A stretch of 64,000 nt of DNA from Ignavibacteria bacterium (GTDB taxonomy: Bacteria; Bacteroidota; Ignavibacteria; Tepidaquicellales; Tepidaquicellaceae), in NCBI GenBank assembly GCA_036262055.1, contig DATAJP010000002.1:454177-518176 (forward strand), written 5' to 3'. Below, piece after piece: positions 43,511 through 51,481 of this stretch. Below the pieces are notes generated by a model. It was not told where the DNA came from. It did no database searches and saw only the letters and a program-made list of their open reading frames with translations. Numbering within the stretch: position 1 is the first letter of the stretch; each line of letters starts with the position of its first letter. The position numbers were made by a program, and so were the translations under genes.

Positions 43511-43954
43511 ATGAACGAAACCGCAATAAATAATAAATCAATTCAGGAAATCGAAAACGAGTTAATCGAAGACTTTTCTACGTTCGATAATTGGACTGAC
43601 AAATACGAATACATCATCGACCTCGGAAAAAATCTTCCTTTGATTGACCCGAAATATAAAATCGATGAATACAAAGTCACCGGTTGTCAGTCACAAGTAT
43701 GGCTCCGTCCCGAATTCAAAGATGGAAGAGTATATTATTTTGCCGACAGCGATGCAATCATTACAAAAGGATTAATTGCCCTGCTCATAAAAGTTTTATC
43801 GGGACAAAAACCCGAAGACGTTGTAAATTCTGATATGGCATTCATCGATAAAATCGGAATGCGCGAGCATTTATCACCGACCCGCTCAAACGGACTCGTG
43901 TCAATGATAAGCTACATGAAAAATTATGCAAAAAGTTTTTTAAACAAGAATTAA
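43511..43954 (+). CDS. sufE: SufE-family cysteine desulfurase partner
   Basis: 147 residues from ATG 43511. An upstream extension in frame (to 43472) is low-complexity repeat DNA and is not favoured. SufE takes persulfide sulfur from SufS and passes it to SufBCD. The conserved cysteine is in the loop DEYKVTGCQSQVWLRPEF, and the C-terminal part (LVSMISYMKNYAKS) is typical. Placement after sufS fits its role. Confidence 0.96.
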   Translation: MNETAINNKSIQEIENELIEDFSTFDNWTDKYEYIIDLGKNLPLIDPKYKIDEYKVTGCQSQVWLRPEFKDGRVYYFADSDAIITKGLIALLIKVLSGQKPEDVVNSDMAFIDKIGMREHLSPTRSNGLVSMISYMKNYAKSFLNKN

Positions 43955-43965
43955 ACCAAACTAAT

Positions 43966-44029
43966 AGTAGGACAGACATGACCCAAAGGGTGCCCCCTGT
44001 CTGTCTCGATAGGCGAATGCCTATAGCAT
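43966..44029. repeat. Family B repeat split by a short insertion, between sufE and sufT
   Basis: The GACAGACA...TGTCTGTC hairpin of family B is interrupted by TGACCCAAAGGGTGCCCCC at 43979-43997. Nearly the same insertion splits a family A element at 15633-15651. The second hairpin has decayed (GATAGGCGAATGCCTATAG). Confidence 0.75.
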
Positions 44030-44056
44030 TAAACAAGATTTTTAATTAATATTAAT

Positions 44057-44590
44057 ATGCCAAGCTATAACATAATAAAAAAAGACGGAAAAGTTGAAAG
44101 AGTTGTTGTTGATTCTTCAGACGTTGAAGAAACAGGAAACGAAATGAAAAAAGACGACATAACAAAAAAAGATGCTCCTGAAAATAAAACTGAAACCAAA
44201 TCCGAACAGCCGAAAACTACTTTGGCGGAAGAGGTTAAAAAATCTATCGAGGAAGATAACGAAAAACCTCAGCACAACTATCCGCCCGAAGTCGTGAAGG
44301 AAGAAGTCATCAAAGTTTTAAAAATGTGTTTTGACCCCGAAATACCTGTTAATATTTATGATTTAGGGTTAATTTATGATGTTAAAATCGCGGAGAACAA
44401 TGATGTGCTTGTGATTATGACTTTGACTTCGCCGTCATGCCCCGTTGCGGGAACACTGCCTGGTGAAGTCGAGGAAAAACTGAAAAATCATCCGATGGTT
44501 CACGATGCAAAAGTTCACATAACGTTTGAACCTCCGTGGGATATGAATAAAATGTCCGAAGAAGCTAAGCTTGAGCTTGGATTTTTATAA
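44057..44590 (+). CDS. sufT: SufT-like DUF59/MIP18 Fe-S assembly protein
   Basis: 177 residues. The DUF59/MIP18 domain (about residues 75-177) has LKMCFDPEIPVNIYDLGLIYDVKI, VIMTLTSPSCPVAGTLPGEVEEKL and VHITFEPPWDMNKMSEEAKLELG. SufT proteins help mature or deliver Fe-S clusters and are common at suf operon ends. It has an N-terminal charged, low-complexity extension of about 70 residues (Lys/Glu-rich) that is unusual beside the roughly 100-residue core. The function of this arm is unknown. Confidence 0.93.
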   Translation: MPSYNIIKKDGKVERVVVDSSDVEETGNEMKKDDITKKDAPENKTETKSEQPKTTLAEEVKKSIEEDNEKPQHNYPPEVVKEEVIKVLKMCFDPEIPVNIYDLGLIYDVKIAENNDVLVIMTLTSPSCPVAGTLPGEVEEKLKNHPMVHDAKVHITFEPPWDMNKMSEEAKLELGFL

Positions 44591-44630
44591 TCGAAGTCGA
44601 AAACTTCTGAAGACATAAAAATTGCTTGCT

Positions 44631-45716
44631 ATGTCTGTTAAATACTTCTCATTAAAAATCGCCAAAAAAACTTTTCTCACAAAAGATTCCGCATCGTTTA
44701 CGTTTGAAATTCCCGATACATTAAAAAAATTCTTTGAATACAAACCCGGTCAGTATCTTGCCTTCAGAGTAATCCTCAACGGCAAGGAATACCGCCGAGA
44801 ATATTCAATTTGCAGCAGTCCGCATACTGATGAACCGCTTTCATTTGCCTGCAAAGTTACCAACAACGGCGTTGTTTCAAATTATCTCGTAAACGTTCTG
44901 AATGAAGGCGACAGAATAGAAACGCTTCCCCCCAACGGAAGTTTTACTCCCGAGCTTTCAGCCGGTAACAAAAAAACTTATTTACTCATTGCTGGAGGAA
45001 GCGGTATCACACCTTTGTTTGCAATTTTGAAATCCATTCTTGCATGCGAACCCGACAGCAAAGTTATTTTATATTATGGCAGTGAGAACGAGGAAAACAT
45101 CATGTTCAAAAAAGAGCTCGATGAATACGCAAAAGATAATCCCGAAAGATTAATTGTTTGCTATACTTTGCATGCTTACGACAGCAACTGGAAAGGATTA
45201 AAAGGTTTTATCAATGTTCATGACTTAGCCCGTATCATAAAAAATTCTTTCAACGATACTGGATATGAACATCCTCCTGAAAAACCACAGAACCTTGAAA
45301 CTTTCATCTGCGGTCCCATGCCTATGATGGATTTAGTTAAAAGCGAATTGCTGCTATGGAAAATTCCTAACGAGAAAATTCATACCGAATATTTTACTCC
45401 TCCCATACCTGATATAATGGAAATTGTTGAAGAGGAGCTTGTCCCGAGAAAAGTCAGAGTAATTCTCGACCGTGAAGATGAAATTATAACCGTTGACCCG
45501 CTGAAAACCATACTGCAGGCGGCAATTGACGCGGGACTTGACCCGCCTTACTCATGCCGCAGCGGCATTTGCACAACCTGCCGCGCAAAGCTTTTATCCG
45601 GCAAAGTAAAAATGGATGAACGCGAAGGGCTTTCAGATGCTGAAATCGAGGAGGGATACATACTCACCTGTCAGTCACACCCCCTGACCGATGATGTTCA
45701 AGTGGAATATATGTAA
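44631..45716 (+). CDS. PaaE-like ferredoxin-NADP reductase with 2Fe-2S domain
   Basis: 361 residues from ATG 44631. FAD domain (REYSICSSPHTDEP; residues about 55-70), NAD(P) domain (LIAGGSGITPLFAILK, FICGPMPMMDLVKS) and a C-terminal plant-type 2Fe-2S ferredoxin domain (DPPYSCRSGICTTCRAKLLSG with Cys-x4-Cys-x2-Cys, last Cys in YILTCQSHP). It moves electrons from NAD(P)H to a partner, as in PaaE of phenylacetate breakdown. With no paa genes here and its place at the end of the suf operon, an electron supply to Fe-S assembly or another oxygenase is a possibility only. Confidence 0.9.
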   Translation: MSVKYFSLKIAKKTFLTKDSASFTFEIPDTLKKFFEYKPGQYLAFRVILNGKEYRREYSICSSPHTDEPLSFACKVTNNGVVSNYLVNVLNEGDRIETLPPNGSFTPELSAGNKKTYLLIAGGSGITPLFAILKSILACEPDSKVILYYGSENEENIMFKKELDEYAKDNPERLIVCYTLHAYDSNWKGLKGFINVHDLARIIKNSFNDTGYEHPPEKPQNLETFICGPMPMMDLVKSELLLWKIPNEKIHTEYFTPPIPDIMEIVEEELVPRKVRVILDREDEIITVDPLKTILQAAIDAGLDPPYSCRSGICTTCRAKLLSGKVKMDEREGLSDAEIEEGYILTCQSHPLTDDVQVEYM

Positions 45717-45735
45717 CTTATATAATACTATACAA

Positions 45736-45764
45736 GTGTCATTCTGAGCGAAGCGAAGAATCCC
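45736..45764. repeat. Family F repeat
   Basis: GTGTCATTCTGAGCGAAGCG plus AAGAATCCC: a short dispersed repeat type seen widely in bacterial genomes. It is the only copy I saw in this window, between the flavoprotein gene and the DUF5993-like gene. Confidence 0.6.
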
Positions 45765-45778
45765 ATTCTTAAACCAAC

Positions 45779-45934
45779 ATGGCATCTTTACCTTTTCTCA
45801 TTCTCACGATAAACATCTTCTTCATTTATAAAGGTATGCGCAAAGCTGCAATCATCACCTTTATAATAAATATCGTTTTTTCTTCCTTAATATTCCGCTA
45901 TCACATAACAGATGCAATAAATATTAATCTCTGA
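45779..45934 (+). CDS. DUF5993-like small membrane protein, 51 residues
   Basis: MASLPFLILTINIFFIYKGM followed by a second hydrophobic segment (AAIITFIINIVFSSLIF) and the end RYHITDAININL. Two helices with a basic turn (GMRKAA) and the ending H-x-T-D are features of DUF5993 proteins, which are found directly upstream of dsbB in many bacteria. Here dsbB starts 14 bases after its stop, which supports the assignment. A role in helping DsbB work or assemble is inference. Confidence 0.75.
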   Translation: MASLPFLILTINIFFIYKGMRKAAIITFIINIVFSSLIFRYHITDAININL

Positions 45935-45947
45935 TAATTCTGATAAA

Positions 45948-46526
45948 ATGAACATGCATCCGGTTGCAAAAACAATTAATATAATTGGAATACTCGGGCT
46001 CGGCTTGGTAATTATCGGTGCATATACAGTCCAGTTCGTTTTAAATGAACTTCCCTGCCCGTTATGCTTACTGCAAAGAGTCGGAATGCTTATGGTAATG
46101 ACCGGATTTGCGATGAATCTGAAGTTTGGAATCAGACCCGCGCATTATGGAATGTCTATCATCGGTGCTCTCTTCGGTGCTTCGGTTTCAATGAGACAAA
46201 TTTTACTGCACATAGTTCCTGTCCCCGGACAGCCGACAGGTTACGGTACACCGATACTCGGGATGCATCTTTATACATGGGCATTCATATTTTTTATGAT
46301 AACAATATTCATAATCGCTGTGGTGATATTATTCGGAAAGCAATTTGAAACTTCATCAGATAGCTTAACTGATAAATCAACAGAACCTTCAGGCAGCAAG
46401 CTCGAAGGTTTTGCTATGTTTGCTTTTTATGTGGTGTTTATTTTAGCGGCAGCTAATGTGGTAACTTCATTTCTTGAGTGCGGATTAGGACCTTGCCCCG
46501 ATAATCCCGTAAACTATATGTATTGA
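45948..46526 (+). CDS. dsbB: DsbB-like disulfide bond formation protein
   Basis: 192 residues, four core helices plus a C-terminal one. DsbB oxidises DsbA-type proteins and passes electrons to quinone. The first Cys pair is present in the NELPCPLCLLQR motif (Cys-x-x-Cys). The second periplasmic pair of E. coli DsbB is missing from the loop PVPGQPTGYGTPILGMHLYTW. Instead two cysteines are at the C-terminus (LECGLGPCPDNP). This form accompanies DUF5993 proteins. Whether it is an oxidase or works by another route is not known. No dsbA is in the window. Confidence 0.9.
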   Translation: MNMHPVAKTINIIGILGLGLVIIGAYTVQFVLNELPCPLCLLQRVGMLMVMTGFAMNLKFGIRPAHYGMSIIGALFGASVSMRQILLHIVPVPGQPTGYGTPILGMHLYTWAFIFFMITIFIIAVVILFGKQFETSSDSLTDKSTEPSGSKLEGFAMFAFYVVFILAAANVVTSFLECGLGPCPDNPVNYMY

Positions 46527-46538
46527 GTTATTATAAGA

Positions 46539-46569
46539 ATGGGATTCCCGCTTTCGCGGGAATGACTTC
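46539..46569. repeat. Family A palindromic repeat
   Basis: ATGGGATTCCCGCTTTCGCG plus GGAATGACT: palindrome in the gap between the convergent dsbB and DUF2007 genes, where it may end transcription from both sides. Confidence 0.85.
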
Positions 46570-46590
46570 CATTCTTATTTTATAACTTAA

Positions 46591-46857
46591 CTACTCGTCT
46601 TTTACATCTTTCAATAATTCTTTTGCATACTTGACGTTTTCCGGCATAACCTGAAATTCAACGGGACCCGTTACGGGATTAAATCCTGTTCCTATAACTC
46701 CCAGTCCGAATAAATTTTCAACATCTTCTCCCTTTATCAGGTATTTTATATTTGCTTCATCTAAAATAGATTTAACCACAGAAATAACCGCTTCATTTCC
46801 GGATGAAAAAACTGTTACTGCGTTTTGATGGTCAAGTTTATCTTGCTCTGTTGTCAT
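46591..46857 (-). CDS. DUF2007 family protein
   Basis: 88 residues. It matches DUF2007 (putative signal-transducing, PII-like small domain): VTVFSSGNEAVISVVKSILDEANIKYLIKGEDVENLFG and FQVMPENVKYAKELLKDV. Cytoplasmic; function is not known. Family members are often next to membrane proteins. It lies 40 bases downstream of a shortened HdeD-type gene on the same strand. Confidence 0.9.
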   Translation of the reverse strand: MTTEQDKLDHQNAVTVFSSGNEAVISVVKSILDEANIKYLIKGEDVENLFGLGVIGTGFNPVTGPVEFQVMPENVKYAKELLKDVKDE

Positions 46858-46897
46858 GCTGTTTGTAATGTATGATTTTTAATTTTAAATGCCATTG

Positions 46898-47119
46898 CTA
46901 TAGATACAACACCAATATTCTGAACATTCTCCCGTTTGTATCCTTAACTGCAAACGCACCGAAGAAAATAAACACGCCCGATATCAGCGCGTAACATCCG
47001 AATACGAGCACAAGTGATACAAGCATCATCCTCGGAGTTATGAATGCAAGCAGACCGAATATTATTGCAATGAAACCTCTAAGGGCAATTGCCCACCAGT
47101 GTTTTTGTAACTCTTCCAA
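46898..47119 (-). pseudogene. Truncated HdeD/DUF308 membrane protein
   Basis: 73 residues: MEELQKHWWAIALRGFIAII begins like a normal HdeD (DUF308) protein, and two helices follow. The frame then stops at RILVLYL, where family members continue to about 180 residues with six helices. No continuation appeared in the two other frames before the DUF2007 start. It is probably a remnant of a duplicated HdeD gene; the intact paralogue is at 47172. A short two-to-three-helix protein could still be made. Confidence 0.65.
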
Positions 47120-47171
47120 AGTTTTCTCCTTTGTTTTGGTTTTGTACTCCTCTTTCTAAATGAGGGGGTTA

Positions 47172-47702
47172 TTAATATTTATATGTCCTGATTTTCATTG
47201 ATTGCCAGATGGAAATTATTCCCATAATTAATAGAAATAAACCAATCAAGCGGACTATTCCGAAGCTTCCCATTGTAAAGTCAGCCCAGATTAATATTCC
47301 AAGCAAAATTGTAATGATACCGTTTAATATTCCGAGAAATTCATTTTGAATAACCTGTCTTATTAATATCGACGCGAATATCTGAACCAACCCGCCGACA
47401 ACAAACAATGCTGCAAGCAAAGTTACAATTACATCTGCAGATGCCTGTGTGTTTAATAAAATCAACAAACCGAAAACCATATACACCGCGCCTTCGAGAA
47501 CTTTCAGAAAATTATCTTCGAAACCGCCGCGAAGTCCCATAACAATCATACTTACCCCGACAAGAAGAAGCACACAACTGAGAAAAACCATCAATGAGTT
47601 AATCACAAATTGTGGAGTGAATATTGCAATCAAACCGAGAATTACAATGAGAAATCCTCTCAACATAAACAGAGGAGAATAACTTTGAATGTGTTTTGAC
47701 AT
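47172..47702 (-). CDS. HdeD-like DUF308 membrane protein
   Basis: 176 residues, six hydrophobic helices. HdeD (acid-resistance membrane protein) pattern: FMLRGFLIVILGLIAIFTPQ, GVSMIVMGLRGG, VLEGAVYMVFGLLILLNTQASADVIVTLLAALFVVGGLVQIFASI, ILNGIITILLGILIW and GIISIWQSMKIR. Members are thought to protect cells in acid but the mechanism is unknown. Upstream of the truncated copy by 52 bases, likely a tandem duplication. A RidA gene starts 33 bases upstream. Confidence 0.9.
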   Translation of the reverse strand: MSKHIQSYSPLFMLRGFLIVILGLIAIFTPQFVINSLMVFLSCVLLLVGVSMIVMGLRGGFEDNFLKVLEGAVYMVFGLLILLNTQASADVIVTLLAALFVVGGLVQIFASILIRQVIQNEFLGILNGIITILLGILIWADFTMGSFGIVRLIGLFLLIMGIISIWQSMKIRTYKY

Positions 47703-47735
47703 TATTGTTTTGTTAATTATTAAAAATTATAAAAA

Positions 47736-48155
47736 CTATATTGTTGCAATTACTTTTAACTCAATTGCTATGGGTGTCGGTAGAGCATTTATCTCTATTG
47801 TGGTTCTGCACGGCTGATTGTCCTTGAAGTACTCAGCATACAGCTTGTTAAAGATAGGAAAATCTTTTTTCATATTAGTTAGAAAAACAATTACATCAAT
47901 AATGTTGTCCCAGCTTGACCCGCTGTCTTCAAGAATGTATCTCACATTCTTAAAAACCGAGTGACACTGTGTTTCAATATCATAATCCAAAATCTCTCCC
48001 GCTTCCGTGAGTGTTACTCCGGGAATTTCTTTCTTCCCTTTTTCTCTCGGACCAACTCCCGAAAGAAAAAGCAAATTGCCCACTCTTCTCGCATGAGGGT
48101 AAAGCCCCACCGCCTCCGGTGCCCGTGATGAATTTAATAATTCTTTTTCTGCCAT
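47736..48155 (-). CDS. RidA-family protein, resembles 2-aminomuconate deaminase
   Basis: 139 residues, YjgF/YER057c/UK114 fold. Landmarks: YPHARRVGNLLFLSGVGPRE, ILDYDIETQCHSVFKNVRYILEDSGSSWDNIIDVIVFLTNMKKDFPIFNKLYAEYF, CRTTIEINALPTPIAIELKVIA (with the Arg of the active site). The N-terminal motif SRAPEAVGLYPHARRV and the overall pattern look like bacterial 2-aminomuconate deaminases of the kynurenine/nitrobenzoate route rather than housekeeping RidA. An ALDH8A1-like dehydrogenase gene lies about 5 kb away, which supports this. It is inference. Confidence 0.8.
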   Translation of the reverse strand: MAEKELLNSSRAPEAVGLYPHARRVGNLLFLSGVGPREKGKKEIPGVTLTEAGEILDYDIETQCHSVFKNVRYILEDSGSSWDNIIDVIVFLTNMKKDFPIFNKLYAEYFKDNQPCRTTIEINALPTPIAIELKVIATI

Positions 48156-48159
48156 AAAT

Positions 48160-50298
48160 TTATTTTAATAAAATCATTTTTCTTGTTTGAGAAAACCCTT
48201 GTCCTGAACTTGTTTCGGGGTTTACCTTCAAAGTATAAAAATAAACTCCGCTTGGTAATGCAGAAGCATCCCATCCTATATTGTATTCACCGGGATTTAA
48301 TTCTTTGTTTAACAAAACAGCAACTTCTTTTCCTGTAATATCATACACCAATAGTTTTACAAATCCGAAACGTGGAATATTAAATTCAATATTCGTTGAT
48401 GGATTAAACGGATTCGGATAATTCTGTTTTAATTCATAAGCTGATATAACTTCGTTATGATTTTCATTTATAAAAGTTAATCCTCCGTTTGTGGTTTTGA
48501 GTATGTTTCCCCAGTCACCGACTATAAATCCTGTTTGTTCGTTAACAAAATCAACCGAAAATAAATAATTATTTGTAACAAACATCTGGGTCCAGTTAAC
48601 TCCTCCGTTTGTAGTTTTTGCAATCAAACCATAGCTCGAACTATTCGAAGTACCTACACCTATTCCTTTCATTTCATTTTCAAAATACACATCATAAAAT
48701 ACCCAACCTGTTTGTGAAGATATCTGAGACCAGTTAAGTCCATTATTAGTTGTTTTAAATACCTGACCCCCGCCCCGAACCGCATATCCTGTATTTAAGT
48801 TTACGAAACATAAACCTTTTGCTCCAAATGTATTATTTATACTCCAGCTTATCCCGCCATTTGTTGTTCTCATGAAACTACCATCCTCAATAGAAAACCC
48901 AGTATTCTCATTCTGAAAATATATTTTGTTTAAATCTCCGGCAATAGGACTTGTTATGGCTATCCAATTATTTCCCTCATTAGTAGTTTTAAGAATTGGA
49001 TTGTTATTTCCGCAAATGTATCCCGTTGATTGATTTAAAAAATAAATATCAATCAGCATTCTATCCGAACCTGATGTTTGAGTAAACCAATTTTCTCCTG
49101 AATTAGTAGTCTTCAGAATTAAGCCGGTATCTCCTGCTATATATCCTGTCTGTGAGTTTGTAAAAAATACGGATTGTAATTTTCTATTTGTGTTAGATGT
49201 TTTTTGTATCCAATTGTTTCCTGAGTTAGTAGTTTTCCATATTTCACCTGACCACCCGACTGAAAATCCTAAATCCTGATTGATAAAAAAGACATCTGTC
49301 TGCCGGGTTCTTCTGCCGCTTTGAAGAAAATAACTGCTTCCCGAATTAGTTGATTTTATAATCGTTCCTCCGCCACCCACTGCGTAAACTATATTCTGGT
49401 TTGCATATACTCCAAAAAAAATATTAGGTCTGGAGTATGGAAAAGTAAATGTCGAATCCTGAACCCAGTTCAATCCGCCATTTGTTGTTTTACAAACTTT
49501 TCCAAAATCACTTGCAAGATATCCCGTCTGCACATTTAAAAATGAAATTGAGTTTGGCATATCTATGCCATTATAAACTTGAGGCAGTTGAGTATCATAA
49601 TAGTTCCAATTGGTGCCTCCGTTGCTTGAATATATAAGTTTTGAATCAAGTACAATTGTTGCATAAATATTGTTGGAATCCAATAATGAAATGGACTGAA
49701 TCATTGCAAAAGGAAAACTGAATGTCACATTAGTATTAAACCAATTATTTCCGCCGTTAGTAGTTTTTAACATTATTCCTGCACCACCGCAATAACCTGT
49801 GTTACTGTTCGCAAAATCTATGGCATTTAAACGTGCACCTGTTGTCGAATTTAAGTTCGTCCAGTTTTCTCCCTTATTAGTAGTCTTAAAAATAACTCCG
49901 CCTGCACCGCATACATAACCTGTATTTTCATTAACGAAATCAATTCCATATAATAATATTCCTGCACCTGATATAATTGTCTTCCAGTTAATTCCACCAT
50001 CGGTTGTCTTCAAAATTCTGCCCGTATCGCCGCAGCAAATTACGTTTAAGCTATCAAATACATATAATGAATTCATCCAAAAAGCTGCATTGGTATTTAA
50101 GTTAAACCAGTTAGTTCCAGCGTTTGTTGTCTTTAATACGGTTCCAGAAAATCCGCATATATACCCTGTCTGCTGATTATAAAATCTTGCACTTCTTAAC
50201 ATATTTCCGTTTGGTTGGGGCGTTTGCCAGCTCCATTGGGTTTGTGCGTTGAGATTATGTGTTAATGTCAGAAACAAAATTATTAATAAATTTTTCAT
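48160..50298 (-). CDS. Large secreted YCF48-type propeller protein with T9SS sorting domain
   Basis: 712 residues. A signal peptide (MKNLLIILFLTLTHNLNA) is followed by about 14 YCF48-like blades with the core KTTN(G/S)GxNW and (N/E)xxTGYxxG, in two seven-blade groups if the spacing holds. The sorting domain (QNYPNPFNPSTNIEFNIP) has an unusual run NPETSSGQGFSQTRK between the last strands, read from a palindromic repeat at 48190-48223. The protein should be exposed at the surface. It is longer than the two paralogues in the suf operon and on the opposite strand. Confidence 0.87.
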   Translation of the reverse strand: MKNLLIILFLTLTHNLNAQTQWSWQTPQPNGNMLRSARFYNQQTGYICGFSGTVLKTTNAGTNWFNLNTNAAFWMNSLYVFDSLNVICCGDTGRILKTTDGGINWKTIISGAGILLYGIDFVNENTGYVCGAGGVIFKTTNKGENWTNLNSTTGARLNAIDFANSNTGYCGGAGIMLKTTNGGNNWFNTNVTFSFPFAMIQSISLLDSNNIYATIVLDSKLIYSSNGGTNWNYYDTQLPQVYNGIDMPNSISFLNVQTGYLASDFGKVCKTTNGGLNWVQDSTFTFPYSRPNIFFGVYANQNIVYAVGGGGTIIKSTNSGSSYFLQSGRRTRQTDVFFINQDLGFSVGWSGEIWKTTNSGNNWIQKTSNTNRKLQSVFFTNSQTGYIAGDTGLILKTTNSGENWFTQTSGSDRMLIDIYFLNQSTGYICGNNNPILKTTNEGNNWIAITSPIAGDLNKIYFQNENTGFSIEDGSFMRTTNGGISWSINNTFGAKGLCFVNLNTGYAVRGGGQVFKTTNNGLNWSQISSQTGWVFYDVYFENEMKGIGVGTSNSSSYGLIAKTTNGGVNWTQMFVTNNYLFSVDFVNEQTGFIVGDWGNILKTTNGGLTFINENHNEVISAYELKQNYPNPFNPSTNIEFNIPRFGFVKLLVYDITGKEVAVLLNKELNPGEYNIGWDASALPSGVYFYTLKVNPETSSGQGFSQTRKMILLK
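48190..48223. repeat. CCTGAACTTGTTTC-type palindromic repeat inside a T9SS sorting domain
   Basis: The core CCTGAACTTGTTTCGGGG is a near-palindrome (CCCCGAAACAAGTTCAGG on the coding strand). Similar repeats are scattered in Bacteroidota genomes. Here it is read in frame as PETSSGQGFSQ. Confidence 0.65.
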
Positions 50299-50320
50299 TT
50301 TCCGGCGAGGTTTTTTTTAA

Positions 50321-51451
50321 TTAAAAATATTTACTTGTAATCTCTTTTGCTAAGTAGCTCGATAGCGCAATGCCCATCCCGTTGCAGCTTATTGCGCCGA
50401 TGACTTTGTTTTCGATGTCGCGTATCTCCGGTTCTTTTGTTTCCGTAAACCCCATTATGCCCGTCCAGTAATAATCTATCTCAAACTCTTCCGACGGCAA
50501 AATCACATGCTCGAGCTTTTCTCTGAGGTCATCGAGAATCTCAAAATTATAATCAAACTCATGCGACGCTTCTTTCTTGAAATCTCTGTTCCTGCCGCCG
50601 CCAAAGATTACTCTATTATTGTAATCTCTGAAATAATAAAATCCCTCATCATAATGGAACACACCTTTGAACTTCAGATTCTTTATCGGCTTTGTTGCAA
50701 GCACCTGTCCGCGTCCCGGCGTCACTTTTATGTCTTTGAAAAGCTTATCCGTGAACGCATTACAACATAGCACAAGCTTCTCACATTCAAATACAACATC
50801 TTCTTTCAAAACATTATGCGATACCGCAACTTCAACTTTGTTACTTTTAATGTGAAAATCTTTTACTTCACTTCCGTTTATTATCCTGATTCCCTTCTCC
50901 TGCGCATACAAAATCAAATTGCTCATCATCAATCCCGTATCAATCTGTGATTCATATTTGGAATAAACCAGTGACTTAACCCTGTTTGCATTAAACCCGA
51001 ACTGCGAAATCAAATCATCTCTTATCTCAAAAACATCCTCACCGACAATATCCTTAAGCATCAGGTTCACACCTCCGCGGAAATTCAGCTTGTCCAGATT
51101 GTCCTTATCAATTAATTCATAACCGCCATTATTAATATATCCGATTCTCTCATCACCAAGTCTCTTTCGTAGTGCCTCGATTCCTTTTATGCGCTTGCTT
51201 ATAAGCTCAAGCGTATTCTGCTCGCCTTTCGTTTTGAAATCGGCAAGAATCTCCGTCAAGCTTCCAAAACACGCAAAGCCAGCATTCTTCGTGCTTGCGC
51301 CCGTCGGAAAAATTCCGCGCTCTAAAATTAAAATTGATTTATCGGGATGGTTTTCTTTTATTTCGCATGCGGTCGATAAGCCGAGTATTCCGCTGCCGAT
51401 GATGATGACATCATACTTTAAAAAAGAATTTTTTTCCCAGAAAGAAAGCAT
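50321..51451 (-). CDS. FAD-dependent oxidoreductase, DAO family
   Basis: 376 residues. D-amino-acid oxidase/glycine oxidase fold: FAD motif VIIIGSGILGLSTACEI (about residues 15-31), TGASTKNAGFACFGSLTE, YSKYESQIDTGLMMSNLI, PGRGQVLATKPI, FYYFRDYNNRVIFGGGRN, and GIMGFTETKEPEI...SCNGMGIALSS at the C-terminus with the second FAD contact. The substrate is probably an amino acid or amine; none can be named. It is between a T9SS gene and a phosphatase gene, not in an obvious operon. Confidence 0.88.
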   Translation of the reverse strand: MLSFWEKNSFLKYDVIIIGSGILGLSTACEIKENHPDKSILILERGIFPTGASTKNAGFACFGSLTEILADFKTKGEQNTLELISKRIKGIEALRKRLGDERIGYINNGGYELIDKDNLDKLNFRGGVNLMLKDIVGEDVFEIRDDLISQFGFNANRVKSLVYSKYESQIDTGLMMSNLILYAQEKGIRIINGSEVKDFHIKSNKVEVAVSHNVLKEDVVFECEKLVLCCNAFTDKLFKDIKVTPGRGQVLATKPIKNLKFKGVFHYDEGFYYFRDYNNRVIFGGGRNRDFKKEASHEFDYNFEILDDLREKLEHVILPSEEFEIDYYWTGIMGFTETKEPEIRDIENKVIGAISCNGMGIALSSYLAKEITSKYF

Positions 51452-51481
51452 TATGATTAATTACTAAAATTAATTTTAAAC

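Noticed and set aside
50321-51451. Kynurenine 3-monooxygenase
   Set aside because: The flavoprotein has the DAO/glycine-oxidase pattern and not the aromatic hydroxylase pattern.
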